Shown here piece by piece: positions 8,934 to 16,147 of a stretch of DNA of 64,000 nt. Both the position numbers and the translations under genes were made by a program. The notes under the pieces were generated by a model, which searched no databases, was not told where the DNA came from, and saw only the letters and a list, made by a program, of their open reading frames with translations. Each line of letters starts with the position of its first letter. Within the stretch, counting starts at the first letter, position 1. Source of the DNA: Humitalea rosea (GTDB lineage: Bacteria; Pseudomonadota; Alphaproteobacteria; Acetobacterales; Acetobacteraceae); the NCBI RefSeq assembly GCF_003253705.1, contig NZ_QKYU01000006.1, forward strand, positions 62,001 through 126,000, given 5' to 3'.

Positions 8934-9766
8934 GGGTCCGACCTTTCCGGAAGCGTGGCCAGGAAGTCCATCACCCGGCGTGCGAAGGCGTCCGGTCGCT
9001 GGTAGGGCAGGAAATGCGCGCCCGCCTCATCCACCTCCAGCCGCGCACCGGGGGGCAGGAGGTCGCGCACCGCCTCGGCCTGGAGCAGCGGCAACAGCAG
9101 ATCATGCCGCCCCGCCAGCAGCAGCACCGGGCAGCGCACCAGGGGCAGGTCGGCGCTTGCATCGGCGGTGGCGAAGCCGGTGACCGCATCGGCGTAGGCG
9201 CCGGCATCCTGTGTCGCGAAGGCCGCAAGGTAGTGCGCGTAACGGGCATCGCGCGGCTGCGCCTCGAAGGGGCGCTCGACGGCGCCGGGCAGGATCGCGC
9301 CCATGCCGCCCGCGCGCACGGCATCGGCCCGGGCCAGGAGCATGGCGCGCGAACTCTCCGCCGAGCGCGGCGTGGGGTTCGACAGCACCAGCCCGGCGAC
9401 GCGGCTCGGGTAGCGCGCGGCATAGGCCGCCGCGACCATCGAGCCGACGGCACAGCCGATGGGGATCAGGCGCGCGAGGCCCAGTGATGCGCGGAGTGCC
9501 TCCAGATCCTCGACATGGCGATCCAGGCCGGGGGGAGCGCCGTCGCCAGGGGAGCGCCCCGCCGAGCGCAGATCGACCGCGAGGCACCCCACATGCGGCG
9601 TCCAGCCGGGCAGGCAGGCGTCCCAGAAGTCATGGGCGGCGCCGAGCGGGTGGATCAGCAGCAGCACCGGGCCGTGGCTGGACGGATGCCGATGTATCTG
9701 GTGATGCAGCAGCGCCGTCATGCCGCGCCCTGACGGTAAGCTGGCGAGCTGTGCCGCACGTCCCAT
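8930..9766 (-). CDS. alpha/beta-hydrolase fold protein with altered nucleophile elbow
   Basis: It resembles 3-oxoadipate enol-lactonase (PcaD-like) hydrolases: oxyanion-hole LLLIHPLGAAHDFW, cap domain in the middle, acid in GRHDLLLP and histidine in EAGAHFLPYQRP. At the nucleophile elbow, where active enzymes read G-x-S-x-G, it reads IGCAVGSM, with alanine at the serine position. It may be inactive, use the neighbouring cysteine, or catalyse a non-hydrolytic reaction. The start is uncertain: ATG at 9766 has a GGAGG only one base away, and ATG at 9721 has no ribosome site. First gene of the leftward operon ending in the GntR regulator. Confidence 0.8.
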   Translation of the reverse strand: MGRAAQLASLPSGRGMTALLHHQIHRHPSSHGPVLLLIHPLGAAHDFWDACLPGWTPHVGCLAVDLRSAGRSPGDGAPPGLDRHVEDLEALRASLGLARLIPIGCAVGSMVAAAYAARYPSRVAGLVLSNPTPRSAESSRAMLLARADAVRAGGMGAILPGAVERPFEAQPRDARYAHYLAAFATQDAGAYADAVTGFATADASADLPLVRCPVLLLAGRHDLLLPLLQAEAVRDLLPPGARLEVDEAGAHFLPYQRPDAFARRVMDFLATLPERSDP

Positions 9767-9778
9767 TCCTCCCGATTA

Positions 9779-9902
9779 TGTCGACACTCAGAAAATTCAC
9801 TCCTGGCGTCAAGCCGCGCGCGGCCATTCGGCAAGCATCACAAAGTATTCCAGAGAGGTCGACACCCGCCGGAAACGTCCATAGGCTTTTGGGTGTCGAC
9901 AC
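9779..9902. promoter_or_regulatory. divergent control region with repeated TGTCGACA palindromes
   Basis: The gap between the leftward hydrolase operon and the rightward amidohydrolase holds TGTCGACA at 9779-9786, GTCGACACCC at 9858-9867 and its exact inverted copy GGGTGTCGAC at 9891-9900, the last forming the perfect 10-bp palindrome GTGTCGACAC (9893-9902). FCD-type GntR proteins commonly bind short palindromes of the form TTGTnnACAA or similar, so these are candidate operators for the regulator at 7530-8315. The binding is an inference. Confidence 0.5.
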
Positions 9903-9907
9903 AAGGC

Positions 9908-11002
9908 ATGGATCGGCGCTGCCCGGCGCCGGTCCCAATCAAGCGGAGCAAACCCCTGAGCGAGGCCCCCCCTGCCGCGGTGCGGCACCCCACCATTCGC
10001 CCCGACTGGCTGGCCCGCAATGCGGAGCCGGCGCTGGAGCCGGGCCTGCCGATCGTGGATGCGCACCACCATTTGTGGGAATTGCGCGACGGCGCGCCCT
10101 ATCTGCTGGAAGACTTCCTGGCCGATGCCGGCGGGGGCCATGACGTGCGGGCGAGCGTCTTCATCGAATGCCGCGCCGCCTACCGTACCGATGGCGACCC
10201 CGCCTTCCAGCCGGTCGGGGAGGTGGATTTCGTCGCCGCTGCCGCCACCCGCGCCGCGGCACGCGCCAGCGGGCCGCGCGTCGCCGATGGCATCGTCGGC
10301 TTTGTGGACCTCAGGCTCGGCGCGGCCGCCCGCCCGGTGCTGGAGGCGGAGATCGCCGCCGGGCAGGGGCGCTTTCGCGGGGTGCGGCAGATCTCCGCCT
10401 GGCATCCCGACCCGGCGGCCCGGGGCTCCATCGCCATGCCGCCGCCGGGGCTGCTGCTCGATCCGGAGTTCCGGCAGGGCTTTGCCTGTCTTGGCCCGCT
10501 CGGGCTCAGCTTCGATGCCTGGATGTACCACACGCAGCTCGCCGAGTTGCGTGACCTGGCCGACGCTTTTCCCGATACGCCCATCGTGCTGAACCATGTC
10601 GGCGGTGCCATCGGCATCGGCCCGTATGAGCATCGCCGCGAGCATGTCGCCACTGTCTGGGGCGCCGCGCTCCGCGAACTGGCGCAGTGCCCGAACCTGC
10701 ATCTCAAGGTCGGTGGCCTGGGCATGCGGCTGTTCGGCTTTGGCTTCCATGAAGGCGAGGAACCGCCGAGCTCGCTGCAGCTTGCGGAGGCGTGGCGCCC
10801 TTACGTCGAGACGGCGGTCGAGGCCTTCGGCCCGGCGCGTTGCATGTTCGAGAGCAACTTTCCGGTGGACAAGGCAAGCTGCGGCTACACCGCGTTGTGG
10901 AACGCCTTCAAACGGATCACCGCCGACTGGGGCCCCGCGGAGCGCGCGGCGCTTTTTCACGACACCGCCGCCCGCTTCTACCGGCTCGGCGAGCTTTCCT
11001 GA
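9908..11002 (+). CDS. amidohydrolase-2 family metal-dependent hydrolase (LigI-like)
   Basis: TIM-barrel hydrolase of the family that contains 2-pyrone-4,6-dicarboxylate lactonase and related enzymes. The N-terminal metal motif is IVDAHHHLWEL, a middle block has FRGVRQISAWHP, then VLNHVGGAIG, and the C-terminal FESNFPVDK carries the conserved aspartate. Length about 364 is typical. The start is uncertain: ATG at 9908 follows directly after the palindrome at 9893-9902; GTG at 9893 or 9980 are alternatives. A lactone or cyclic-diketone substrate from ring degradation would fit the neighbouring carboxymuconolactone decarboxylase-type protein. Confidence 0.82.
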   Translation: MDRRCPAPVPIKRSKPLSEAPPAAVRHPTIRPDWLARNAEPALEPGLPIVDAHHHLWELRDGAPYLLEDFLADAGGGHDVRASVFIECRAAYRTDGDPAFQPVGEVDFVAAAATRAAARASGPRVADGIVGFVDLRLGAAARPVLEAEIAAGQGRFRGVRQISAWHPDPAARGSIAMPPPGLLLDPEFRQGFACLGPLGLSFDAWMYHTQLAELRDLADAFPDTPIVLNHVGGAIGIGPYEHRREHVATVWGAALRELAQCPNLHLKVGGLGMRLFGFGFHEGEEPPSSLQLAEAWRPYVETAVEAFGPARCMFESNFPVDKASCGYTALWNAFKRITADWGPAERAALFHDTAARFYRLGELS

Positions 11003-11023
11003 CGCGACGAGGAGACAGCAGCC

Positions 11024-11572
11024 TTGGCCCGAGTCCCCAGCCTGACACGCGAAGATCTGCCACCCGAGCATCAGGACCTGTTGCAGCGCGACATCGCGCT
11101 GCACCGGGTGCTTGCCAATAGCCCAGGCGCCGCGCGGGCCTTCGGTGGCCTCGGCATGTTCATCCGGCATCACAGCCGCCTCGATCCACGCCTGCGGGAG
11201 CTGGCGATCCTGCAAATCGGCTGGCTGGCCCGAAGCCCCTACGAATGGTCGCACCACGTCAAGATCGGCCGTGGCTTCGGCGTCTCCGACACCGATATCG
11301 CGGCCATCGCCACCGAGACCATCGGGCAGACGAGCGGGCTGGAACCGGCCGCACGGCTGGTGCTGCGCGGCGCGCGCGAGATGTGGGAAGGCCCCGGCAT
11401 GTCGGCCGCGACCTTCGATGCGCTGCGCCCGCATCTGACTGCCGAGCAACTGACGGATCTGACCGTGGTGGTCGCATTCTACTGCGGCGTGGTGCGGCTT
11501 CTGGCGACGCTCGAGATCGAAGTGGAGCCAGACTACGCACCGTATCTCGCGGCATTTCCCCTGCCGCAATAG
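11024..11572 (+). CDS. carboxymuconolactone decarboxylase-family protein
   Basis: All-helical CMD/AhpD-like protein of 182 residues. The core reads LRELAILQIGWLARSPYEWSHHVKIG, here given as two parts, LRELAILQIGWLAR and SPYEWSHHVKIG: it has the Glu and two His residues of the CMD class but no CxxC pair, so it is not a peroxidase of the AhpD type. The TTG at 11024 is 9 bp after GAGGAGA, a good ribosome site. It follows the amidohydrolase by 21 bp and is presumably co-transcribed. Likely decarboxylase or isomerase of a small cyclic acid; substrate unknown. Confidence 0.82.
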   Translation: MARVPSLTREDLPPEHQDLLQRDIALHRVLANSPGAARAFGGLGMFIRHHSRLDPRLRELAILQIGWLARSPYEWSHHVKIGRGFGVSDTDIAAIATETIGQTSGLEPAARLVLRGAREMWEGPGMSAATFDALRPHLTAEQLTDLTVVVAFYCGVVRLLATLEIEVEPDYAPYLAAFPLPQ

Positions 11573-11599
11573 GCGGCACGGCAACAGCACAGGCGGCGC

Positions 11600-11627
11600 T
11601 TGACGGGTAGAATGCATTCTGCACAAT
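11600..11627 (+). promoter_or_regulatory. promoter with palindromic operator in its spacer
   Basis: TTGACG (11600-11605) and CACAAT (11622-11627) are 16 bp apart. Between them lies the perfect 12-bp palindrome AGAATGCATTCT (11609-11620). The layout predicts a repressed promoter with a start near 11634, just before GGAGG (11637-11641). It would serve the leader frame at 11652 and the hydrolase at 11726. Confidence 0.55.
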
Positions 11628-11651
11628 CTGCGCTCGGAGGCGCCGAGAAGC

Positions 11652-11729
11652 ATGAAACGTGAACCCGAGATCATCGGTCACTTCGCAGCAGCAGCACTTG
11701 CCCATGCTGGAGCGAACCTTTCGGCATGA
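11652..11729 (+). CDS. 25-residue leader peptide overlapping the next hydrolase
   Basis: A short frame beginning MKREPEIIGHF, preceded by GGAGG 10 bp upstream and by GAGAAG immediately upstream. Its TGA overlaps the ATG of the alpha/beta hydrolase (ATGA at 11726-11729). It would be the first frame in a transcript from the promoter at 11600. The hydrolase has only a distant GGAG of its own, so coupling to this leader is plausible. Expression is unproven. Confidence 0.4.
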   Translation: MKREPEIIGHFAAAALAHAGANLSA

Positions 11730-12598
11730 CGCTGCAAACCCTCCGTCCGGGCGATGCCGTGCCCGACTCCCTGCTGCTCGCCCGCCTGTCCGGCAGCGCG
11801 CGGCGCACCACGACGCCCTGCGGCGCCGGCGCGATGGTCTGGCACATCTGGGGTGAGGGGCCGCCCCTCGTGCTGTTGCACGGCGGCGCGGGGTCCTGGC
11901 GGCATTGGGCACGCAATATCACGGCCCTGGCCCGCTACCGGACGGTGCTGGCGCCCGACCTGCCGGGCCTCGGTGAGTCAGACATGCCGCCCGAGCCCTA
12001 TGGCCCCGAAAGTGTCGGCGCGATCGTCGCCGCTGGCATGCGGGAGATGCTGCCGCCGGGTGGGACATGCGACCTGATCGGCTTTTCCTTCGGCGCGCTG
12101 ATCGCCGGCCATGCCGCGGCCGCGGCGCCGGAGCTTGTGCGGTCGCTGACGTTGCTTGGCGCCGGGGCGCTCGGCACGCCGCGCGGCTCGATCCGGCTCG
12201 AACGCGTGCGCGACAAGACCGGAGCGGCGCGGGAGGCTGCGAACCGTACCAATCTGGAGCGGCTGATGATCGCCGATCCCGCACGCGTCGATGCCTTGGC
12301 GCTCGAGATCCAGGACTGGAACAGCCGCCATGCGCGGCTCGCCAGCGTGCCCTTCGCCACCACGGCGCTGCTCAGCACGGCGCTGCAACGCGTACCGGCG
12401 CCGGTCACCGCGATCTGGGGCGAGTATGACGCGCCCGCCATGCCCGACCTGGCCGGCCGCGTCGCGGCGCTGCGGCGGGCGCGGCCGGATGCCGCGGTGC
12501 ATGTCATTCCTGGTGCCGGCCATTGGGTCGCCTATGAGGCGCCCGAGGCCGTCCTGGCCGTGCTGACCGACGTGCTGACCGGAGGAGACGCGGCGTGA
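11726..12598 (+). CDS. alpha/beta-hydrolase
   Basis: A 290-residue hydrolase with a complete catalytic set: oxyanion motif VLLHGGAGSW, nucleophile elbow LIGFSFGALIA with the serine in place, acid in WGEYDAPAMP and histidine in PGAGHWVAYEAP. It resembles meta-cleavage product hydrolases and related C-C or ester hydrolases. It starts at an ATGA overlap with a 25-codon leader and ends 29 bp before the CoA transferase at 12628, so it probably heads the operon that runs on through the CoA transferases. Substrate not predictable. Confidence 0.85.
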   Translation: MTLQTLRPGDAVPDSLLLARLSGSARRTTTPCGAGAMVWHIWGEGPPLVLLHGGAGSWRHWARNITALARYRTVLAPDLPGLGESDMPPEPYGPESVGAIVAAGMREMLPPGGTCDLIGFSFGALIAGHAAAAAPELVRSLTLLGAGALGTPRGSIRLERVRDKTGAAREAANRTNLERLMIADPARVDALALEIQDWNSRHARLASVPFATTALLSTALQRVPAPVTAIWGEYDAPAMPDLAGRVAALRRARPDAAVHVIPGAGHWVAYEAPEAVLAVLTDVLTGGDAA

Positions 12599-12627
12599 AG
12601 CCCGCGCCGAACCGGAAGGAGGATCCT

Positions 12628-13806
12628 ATGTCCCAGCCTGCCGACCGCCCGTATGATGCGTTGCGGATCATCGACCTGACGCGCGAGCTCAGCGCCTATG
12701 CCACGCGGTTGTTCGCCGATCTGGGTGCGGAGGTGATCCGCGTGGAGCCGATCTCCGGGCGCGCGGATCGCGGCGAAGCGGCCTTGCCCGGGCTTGGCGG
12801 TGACGTCAGCTACGCCTTCTTGAACGCCAACAAGAAAAGCATCGCCCTGGATCTTGAGTCGGAGGCCGGGCGCGCTGTCCTGGTGGATCTGATCGCCAGC
12901 GCGGGCGCCGTGGTGATCGATGGCGAGGAGGCGGCTCTGCTGCCGCTCGTACTGTCGGTGCCCGGGGCGCGGGTGGTGACGCTCATCTCGCATTTCGGGC
13001 TGGACGGGCCCTATGCGGGGTATCTCGGCTCAGATCTCGTGACGCAATCCCTTGGCGGCATCACCTGGATGTCGGGCGATCCGGGATCGCCGCCGCTGCG
13101 CATCGCCGGCGGCCAGGCGGGCTTCGTCGCCTCGCTTTACGCGGCCACGGCAACCGCGCTTGCGCTTTACGACATCGAGGTGAATGGCGGCGGCGCGCAT
13201 CTGATCGATGTCTCTGCGCAGGAATGCATCGCGCATTCGCTTCAGAACGCCTTGCAGGTCTGGGACCTGGAGGGCCGCATCCCGATGCGCGGCGGCGAAG
13301 GCACGCGCGACGCGACGGAACAGATCTTTGCCTGCCAGGACGGGCATGTGTTCCTCGCAAGCCCGCTCTCGATGCCGTTGTCGTGGAAGGCGCTGGTGGA
13401 TTGGATGGCGGAGGAAGGCCATCCCGGCGGGCAACGCCTGGCCGAGTTGGACTGGAGCGATCGCCGCAAGCGCGCGACCCGCGCCCTGCGCGACGAGTTC
13501 CGTGCCCTGTTCGAATCCTTCGCCGCCAACAAGAGCAAGGCGGAGATGCGCAACCAGGCGCTGCGGCGGCGGATCATCATGGCCCCGGTCAGCGGGATCG
13601 CCGATCTCGCGGCCGATCCGCAGCTGGTGTTCCGGCGCTACTTCCACGACCTGCCGCATCCGGCCGCCGGCCGCGCGCTGCGCTTTCCGGGCGCGCCCTA
13701 TCGCCTGTCGGAGCCCGTCTGGCGCGTGGACCGGCCGGCGCCGCTGGTGGGTGAGCAGAGCGAGGAATTGCTCGGCCGCGGCGCCCTGCATTCGATCGCG
13801 GGCTGA
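12628..13806 (+). CDS. CaiB/BaiF (class III) CoA-transferase
   Basis: Family III CoA transferase, 392 residues, which moves CoA between carboxylic acids as an interlocked dimer. The N-terminal Rossmann core has LRIIDLTREL and LFADLGAEVIRVEP, then ANKKSIALDLES and FGLDGPYAGY. At the motif that carries the catalytic Asp in formyl-CoA transferase, it reads IDVSAQECI with Glu. I chose the ATG at 12628 because AAGGAGG (12616-12622) lies 5 bp upstream; an earlier in-frame GTG at 12595 overlaps the hydrolase but lacks such a site. It is paired with a second CoA transferase 17 bp downstream, suggesting a heteromeric enzyme or two successive substrates. Confidence 0.88.
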   Translation: MSQPADRPYDALRIIDLTRELSAYATRLFADLGAEVIRVEPISGRADRGEAALPGLGGDVSYAFLNANKKSIALDLESEAGRAVLVDLIASAGAVVIDGEEAALLPLVLSVPGARVVTLISHFGLDGPYAGYLGSDLVTQSLGGITWMSGDPGSPPLRIAGGQAGFVASLYAATATALALYDIEVNGGGAHLIDVSAQECIAHSLQNALQVWDLEGRIPMRGGEGTRDATEQIFACQDGHVFLASPLSMPLSWKALVDWMAEEGHPGGQRLAELDWSDRRKRATRALRDEFRALFESFAANKSKAEMRNQALRRRIIMAPVSGIADLAADPQLVFRRYFHDLPHPAAGRALRFPGAPYRLSEPVWRVDRPAPLVGEQSEELLGRGALHSIAG

Positions 13807-13823
13807 GCGGGAGGAGACCGAAG

Positions 13824-15044
13824 ATGAAAGCCGATTTCCTCCGCGGCATCCGCTTCGCGGATCTCACCTGGGCCGGTGCCGGCCCGTTCTCGACCAAGAT
13901 CTTCGCCGATTTCGGCGCGGAGGTCATCAAGGTCGAGAGCGCCACGCGCGTCGATCCGGTGCGGCTCGGCGGTCCGTTCCGCGATGGCATTCCTGGCGTG
14001 AACCGCAGTGGATATTTCGCGTCGCGCAACACCGGAAAGCGCAGCGTCGCGCTGAATCTTAAGGCGGCCGAGGGCCGCGCGGTGGTGCGCGACCTCATCC
14101 GAACAGCTGATGTCGTCAGCAACAATTTCGGCCCCGGGGCGATGGAGCGGCTCGGGCTCGGCTATGAGGAGGTGCGGCGGATACGGCCGGATGTGATCTA
14201 CCTCTCGATGCCGATGTATGGCGAGGACGGGCCGCTGTCGAACCTGCTCGGTGTCGGCATGACGATCAGCGCGGTGACCGGGCTGATGTCGCTGACCGGC
14301 TATCATGATGGGCCGCCGCTCGGGCCTGGCACGCATTTCCCTGACCACGCCGCAAACCCGTATCACGCCGCCTTTGCGGTGCTGGCGGCGCTGCGGTATC
14401 GGCGGCGCACGGGCCGGGGCATGAAAATCGATCTCGCGCAGGTTGAATCCACCATCAACTGCGTTGGCCCCGCGGTGCTGGATCAGGCGATTACCGGGCA
14501 GGAGCCGCAGCGCGTCGGCAACCGCTCCGCCCGCCATGCGCCGCACAATGTCTTCCGCTGCAAGGGCGAAGATCGCTGGTGCGCGGTGACGGTGCTGACC
14601 GACGCGCAATGGCTGGCGCTGGCCCGGACCATCGGGGCGGAGGCGCTTGCGGCCGATCCGCAGCTTGCGACAGCGGCCGGGCGCGTGGCCCGCGCCGATG
14701 AGCTTGAGGCCGCCGTGACCCGCTGGACCCGCCTGCACGAGGCCGAGGCCGTGATGTCAGCCTTGCAGGCAGCGGGCGTACCGGCCGGTGTGGTGGCCGA
14801 TCCGCGCAGCCTGATAGAGCAGGACCCGCAACTTCGCCATCGTGGGTATTGGCAACGTCTGGATCATCCCGAGTTGAAGGTGGCAACCTATACCTCGCCG
14901 CCCTTCCGGCTGGATGGGGAGCGCGTGGAACTGACCCGACCGCCACTGATCGGCGAACACACCGACGCAGTGCTGGCCGGCATCCTCGGCTACGACGCGG
15001 CGCGCATCGCCGCTTTGCGGGCATCGGGGACCATCGAGGCGTAA
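13824..15044 (+). CDS. CaiB/BaiF (class III) CoA-transferase
   Basis: Second class III CoA transferase of the pair, 406 residues. It shows the family opening LRGIRFADLTWAGAGP, FADFGAEVIKVES, NTGKRSVALNL and LIRTADVVSNNFGPG; the active-site loop reads GMKIDLAQVEST, again with Glu where formyl-CoA transferase has Asp. The C-terminal VMSALQAAGVPAGVV block is typical. GGAGGAG precedes the ATG by 7 bp. It likely activates an imported acid with CoA for the dehydrogenases downstream. Confidence 0.9.
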   Translation: MKADFLRGIRFADLTWAGAGPFSTKIFADFGAEVIKVESATRVDPVRLGGPFRDGIPGVNRSGYFASRNTGKRSVALNLKAAEGRAVVRDLIRTADVVSNNFGPGAMERLGLGYEEVRRIRPDVIYLSMPMYGEDGPLSNLLGVGMTISAVTGLMSLTGYHDGPPLGPGTHFPDHAANPYHAAFAVLAALRYRRRTGRGMKIDLAQVESTINCVGPAVLDQAITGQEPQRVGNRSARHAPHNVFRCKGEDRWCAVTVLTDAQWLALARTIGAEALAADPQLATAAGRVARADELEAAVTRWTRLHEAEAVMSALQAAGVPAGVVADPRSLIEQDPQLRHRGYWQRLDHPELKVATYTSPPFRLDGERVELTRPPLIGEHTDAVLAGILGYDAARIAALRASGTIEA

Positions 15045-15122
15045 GACGACCCTCTCCGCGGCAGGCGGGGAGGTCAGCAAAAGAGACGCCGGCGGACACC
15101 GAACGGCGCGACGAGGAGGACC

Positions 15123-15191
15123 ATGTTGTACAGGGACATGAGTGCCAGTACGCCCGCGCCACGCGACCCGCGTGGAGATGGCGGTCCATGA
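15123..15191 (+). CDS. 22-residue leader peptide overlapping livH
   Basis: A short frame beginning MLYRDMSAST, with GAGGAGGA (15113-15120) just upstream. Its TGA overlaps the livH ATG (ATGA at 15188-15191), and livH has no convincing ribosome site of its own. The layout matches the leaders at 11652 and 29565. Translation is inferred. Confidence 0.35.
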   Translation: MLYRDMSASTPAPRDPRGDGGP

Positions 15192-16147
15192 GCGACCCGC
15201 AGATCCTCGTTGAGAATATCCTCAACGCCTTGACCGCGGGCATCCTGATCGGCTGCATCTACGGGCTGATGTGCGTCGGGCTGGGGCTGATCTTCGGCGT
15301 CATGCGCGTCGTGAACTTCGCCCAAGGCGATTTCCTGATGCTCGGCATGTATGCCGCCTATTACCTGTTCACCGGGTGGGGCCTGCTGAACTTCCTCGGC
15401 CCCTATGCCGGGCCGTTGCTGGCCGCGATGCTGGCCGGGCCGATCGTCTTTGCCGGTGGGGTGCTGCTGCACCGCTTTATCATCTCGCGCGTCTCGGGGC
15501 TGCGCACGACGGCGAGCCTGGACGAGGGGCATTTCGGGCAGTTGATCGTGACGCTTGGCGTGTCGCTGATCTTGCAGAATGGCGGGTTGATCGTGTTCGG
15601 CTCGTCCCCGCGCTCGGTGCGGACACCGCTCTCCTCCTCGGCCTGGGTGATCGAGACGCCGTTCTATGATTCGCTGATCTTCCTGAACAAGGCGCGACTG
15701 CTTTCGAGCGTTGTCGCCATCGCCGTTGCCATCATCCTGTATGTGATGCTGGAACGCACGCGCCTCGGCCGTTCGCTGCGGGCAGCGGCCGACAATCCCA
15801 CCGCGGCGACCTATGCGGGCGTGGACGTCGATCGCGCGCATCGCATCGCCTTCGGCCTTGGCAGCGGCATCACCGCGGTCGCGGGCGGGCTGATCGCGAC
15901 CTACATCTCCTATTCACCCTTCGCCGGGCTGGACTTCGTCATCATCATGTATGCGGGCGTCGTGCTGGGCGGCATGGGCAGCATCCTGGGCGCCTTCTGG
16001 GGCGGGCTGACGGTTGGCTTCGTGCAGCAATTCTCGGGCCTGATCCTGCCGCCACAACTGCAGAACGCCGCGATCTTCGTCGTTTTCCTGCTGATCCTGG
16101 TCCTGCGGCCGCAAGGTTTCTTCGGCCGCTCGGCGGAACGCGCATGA
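15188..16147 (+). CDS. livH: branched-chain amino acid-type ABC transporter permease, LivH family
   Basis: Inner-membrane permease of 319 residues with about eight hydrophobic segments. The early block GLMCVGLGLIFGVMRVVNFAQGDFLML is split here as GLMCVGLGLIFG and VVNFAQGDFLML, the LivH hallmark; GRSLRAAADNPTAATYAGVD forms the coupling helix region that docks on the ATPase. The ATG at 15188 overlaps a leader frame and the stop overlaps the next gene as ATGA. The substrate of such importers in catabolic clusters is often an aromatic or short carboxylic acid rather than an amino acid. Confidence 0.9.
   Translation: MSDPQILVENILNALTAGILIGCIYGLMCVGLGLIFGVMRVVNFAQGDFLMLGMYAAYYLFTGWGLLNFLGPYAGPLLAAMLAGPIVFAGGVLLHRFIISRVSGLRTTASLDEGHFGQLIVTLGVSLILQNGGLIVFGSSPRSVRTPLSSSAWVIETPFYDSLIFLNKARLLSSVVAIAVAIILYVMLERTRLGRSLRAAADNPTAATYAGVDVDRAHRIAFGLGSGITAVAGGLIATYISYSPFAGLDFVIIMYAGVVLGGMGSILGAFWGGLTVGFVQQFSGLILPPQLQNAAIFVVFLLILVLRPQGFFGRSAERA

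Noticed and set aside
12595-12627. GTG at 12595 as the start of the first CoA-transferase
   Set aside because: The ATG at 12628 has AAGGAGG at ideal spacing and begins where the family does.
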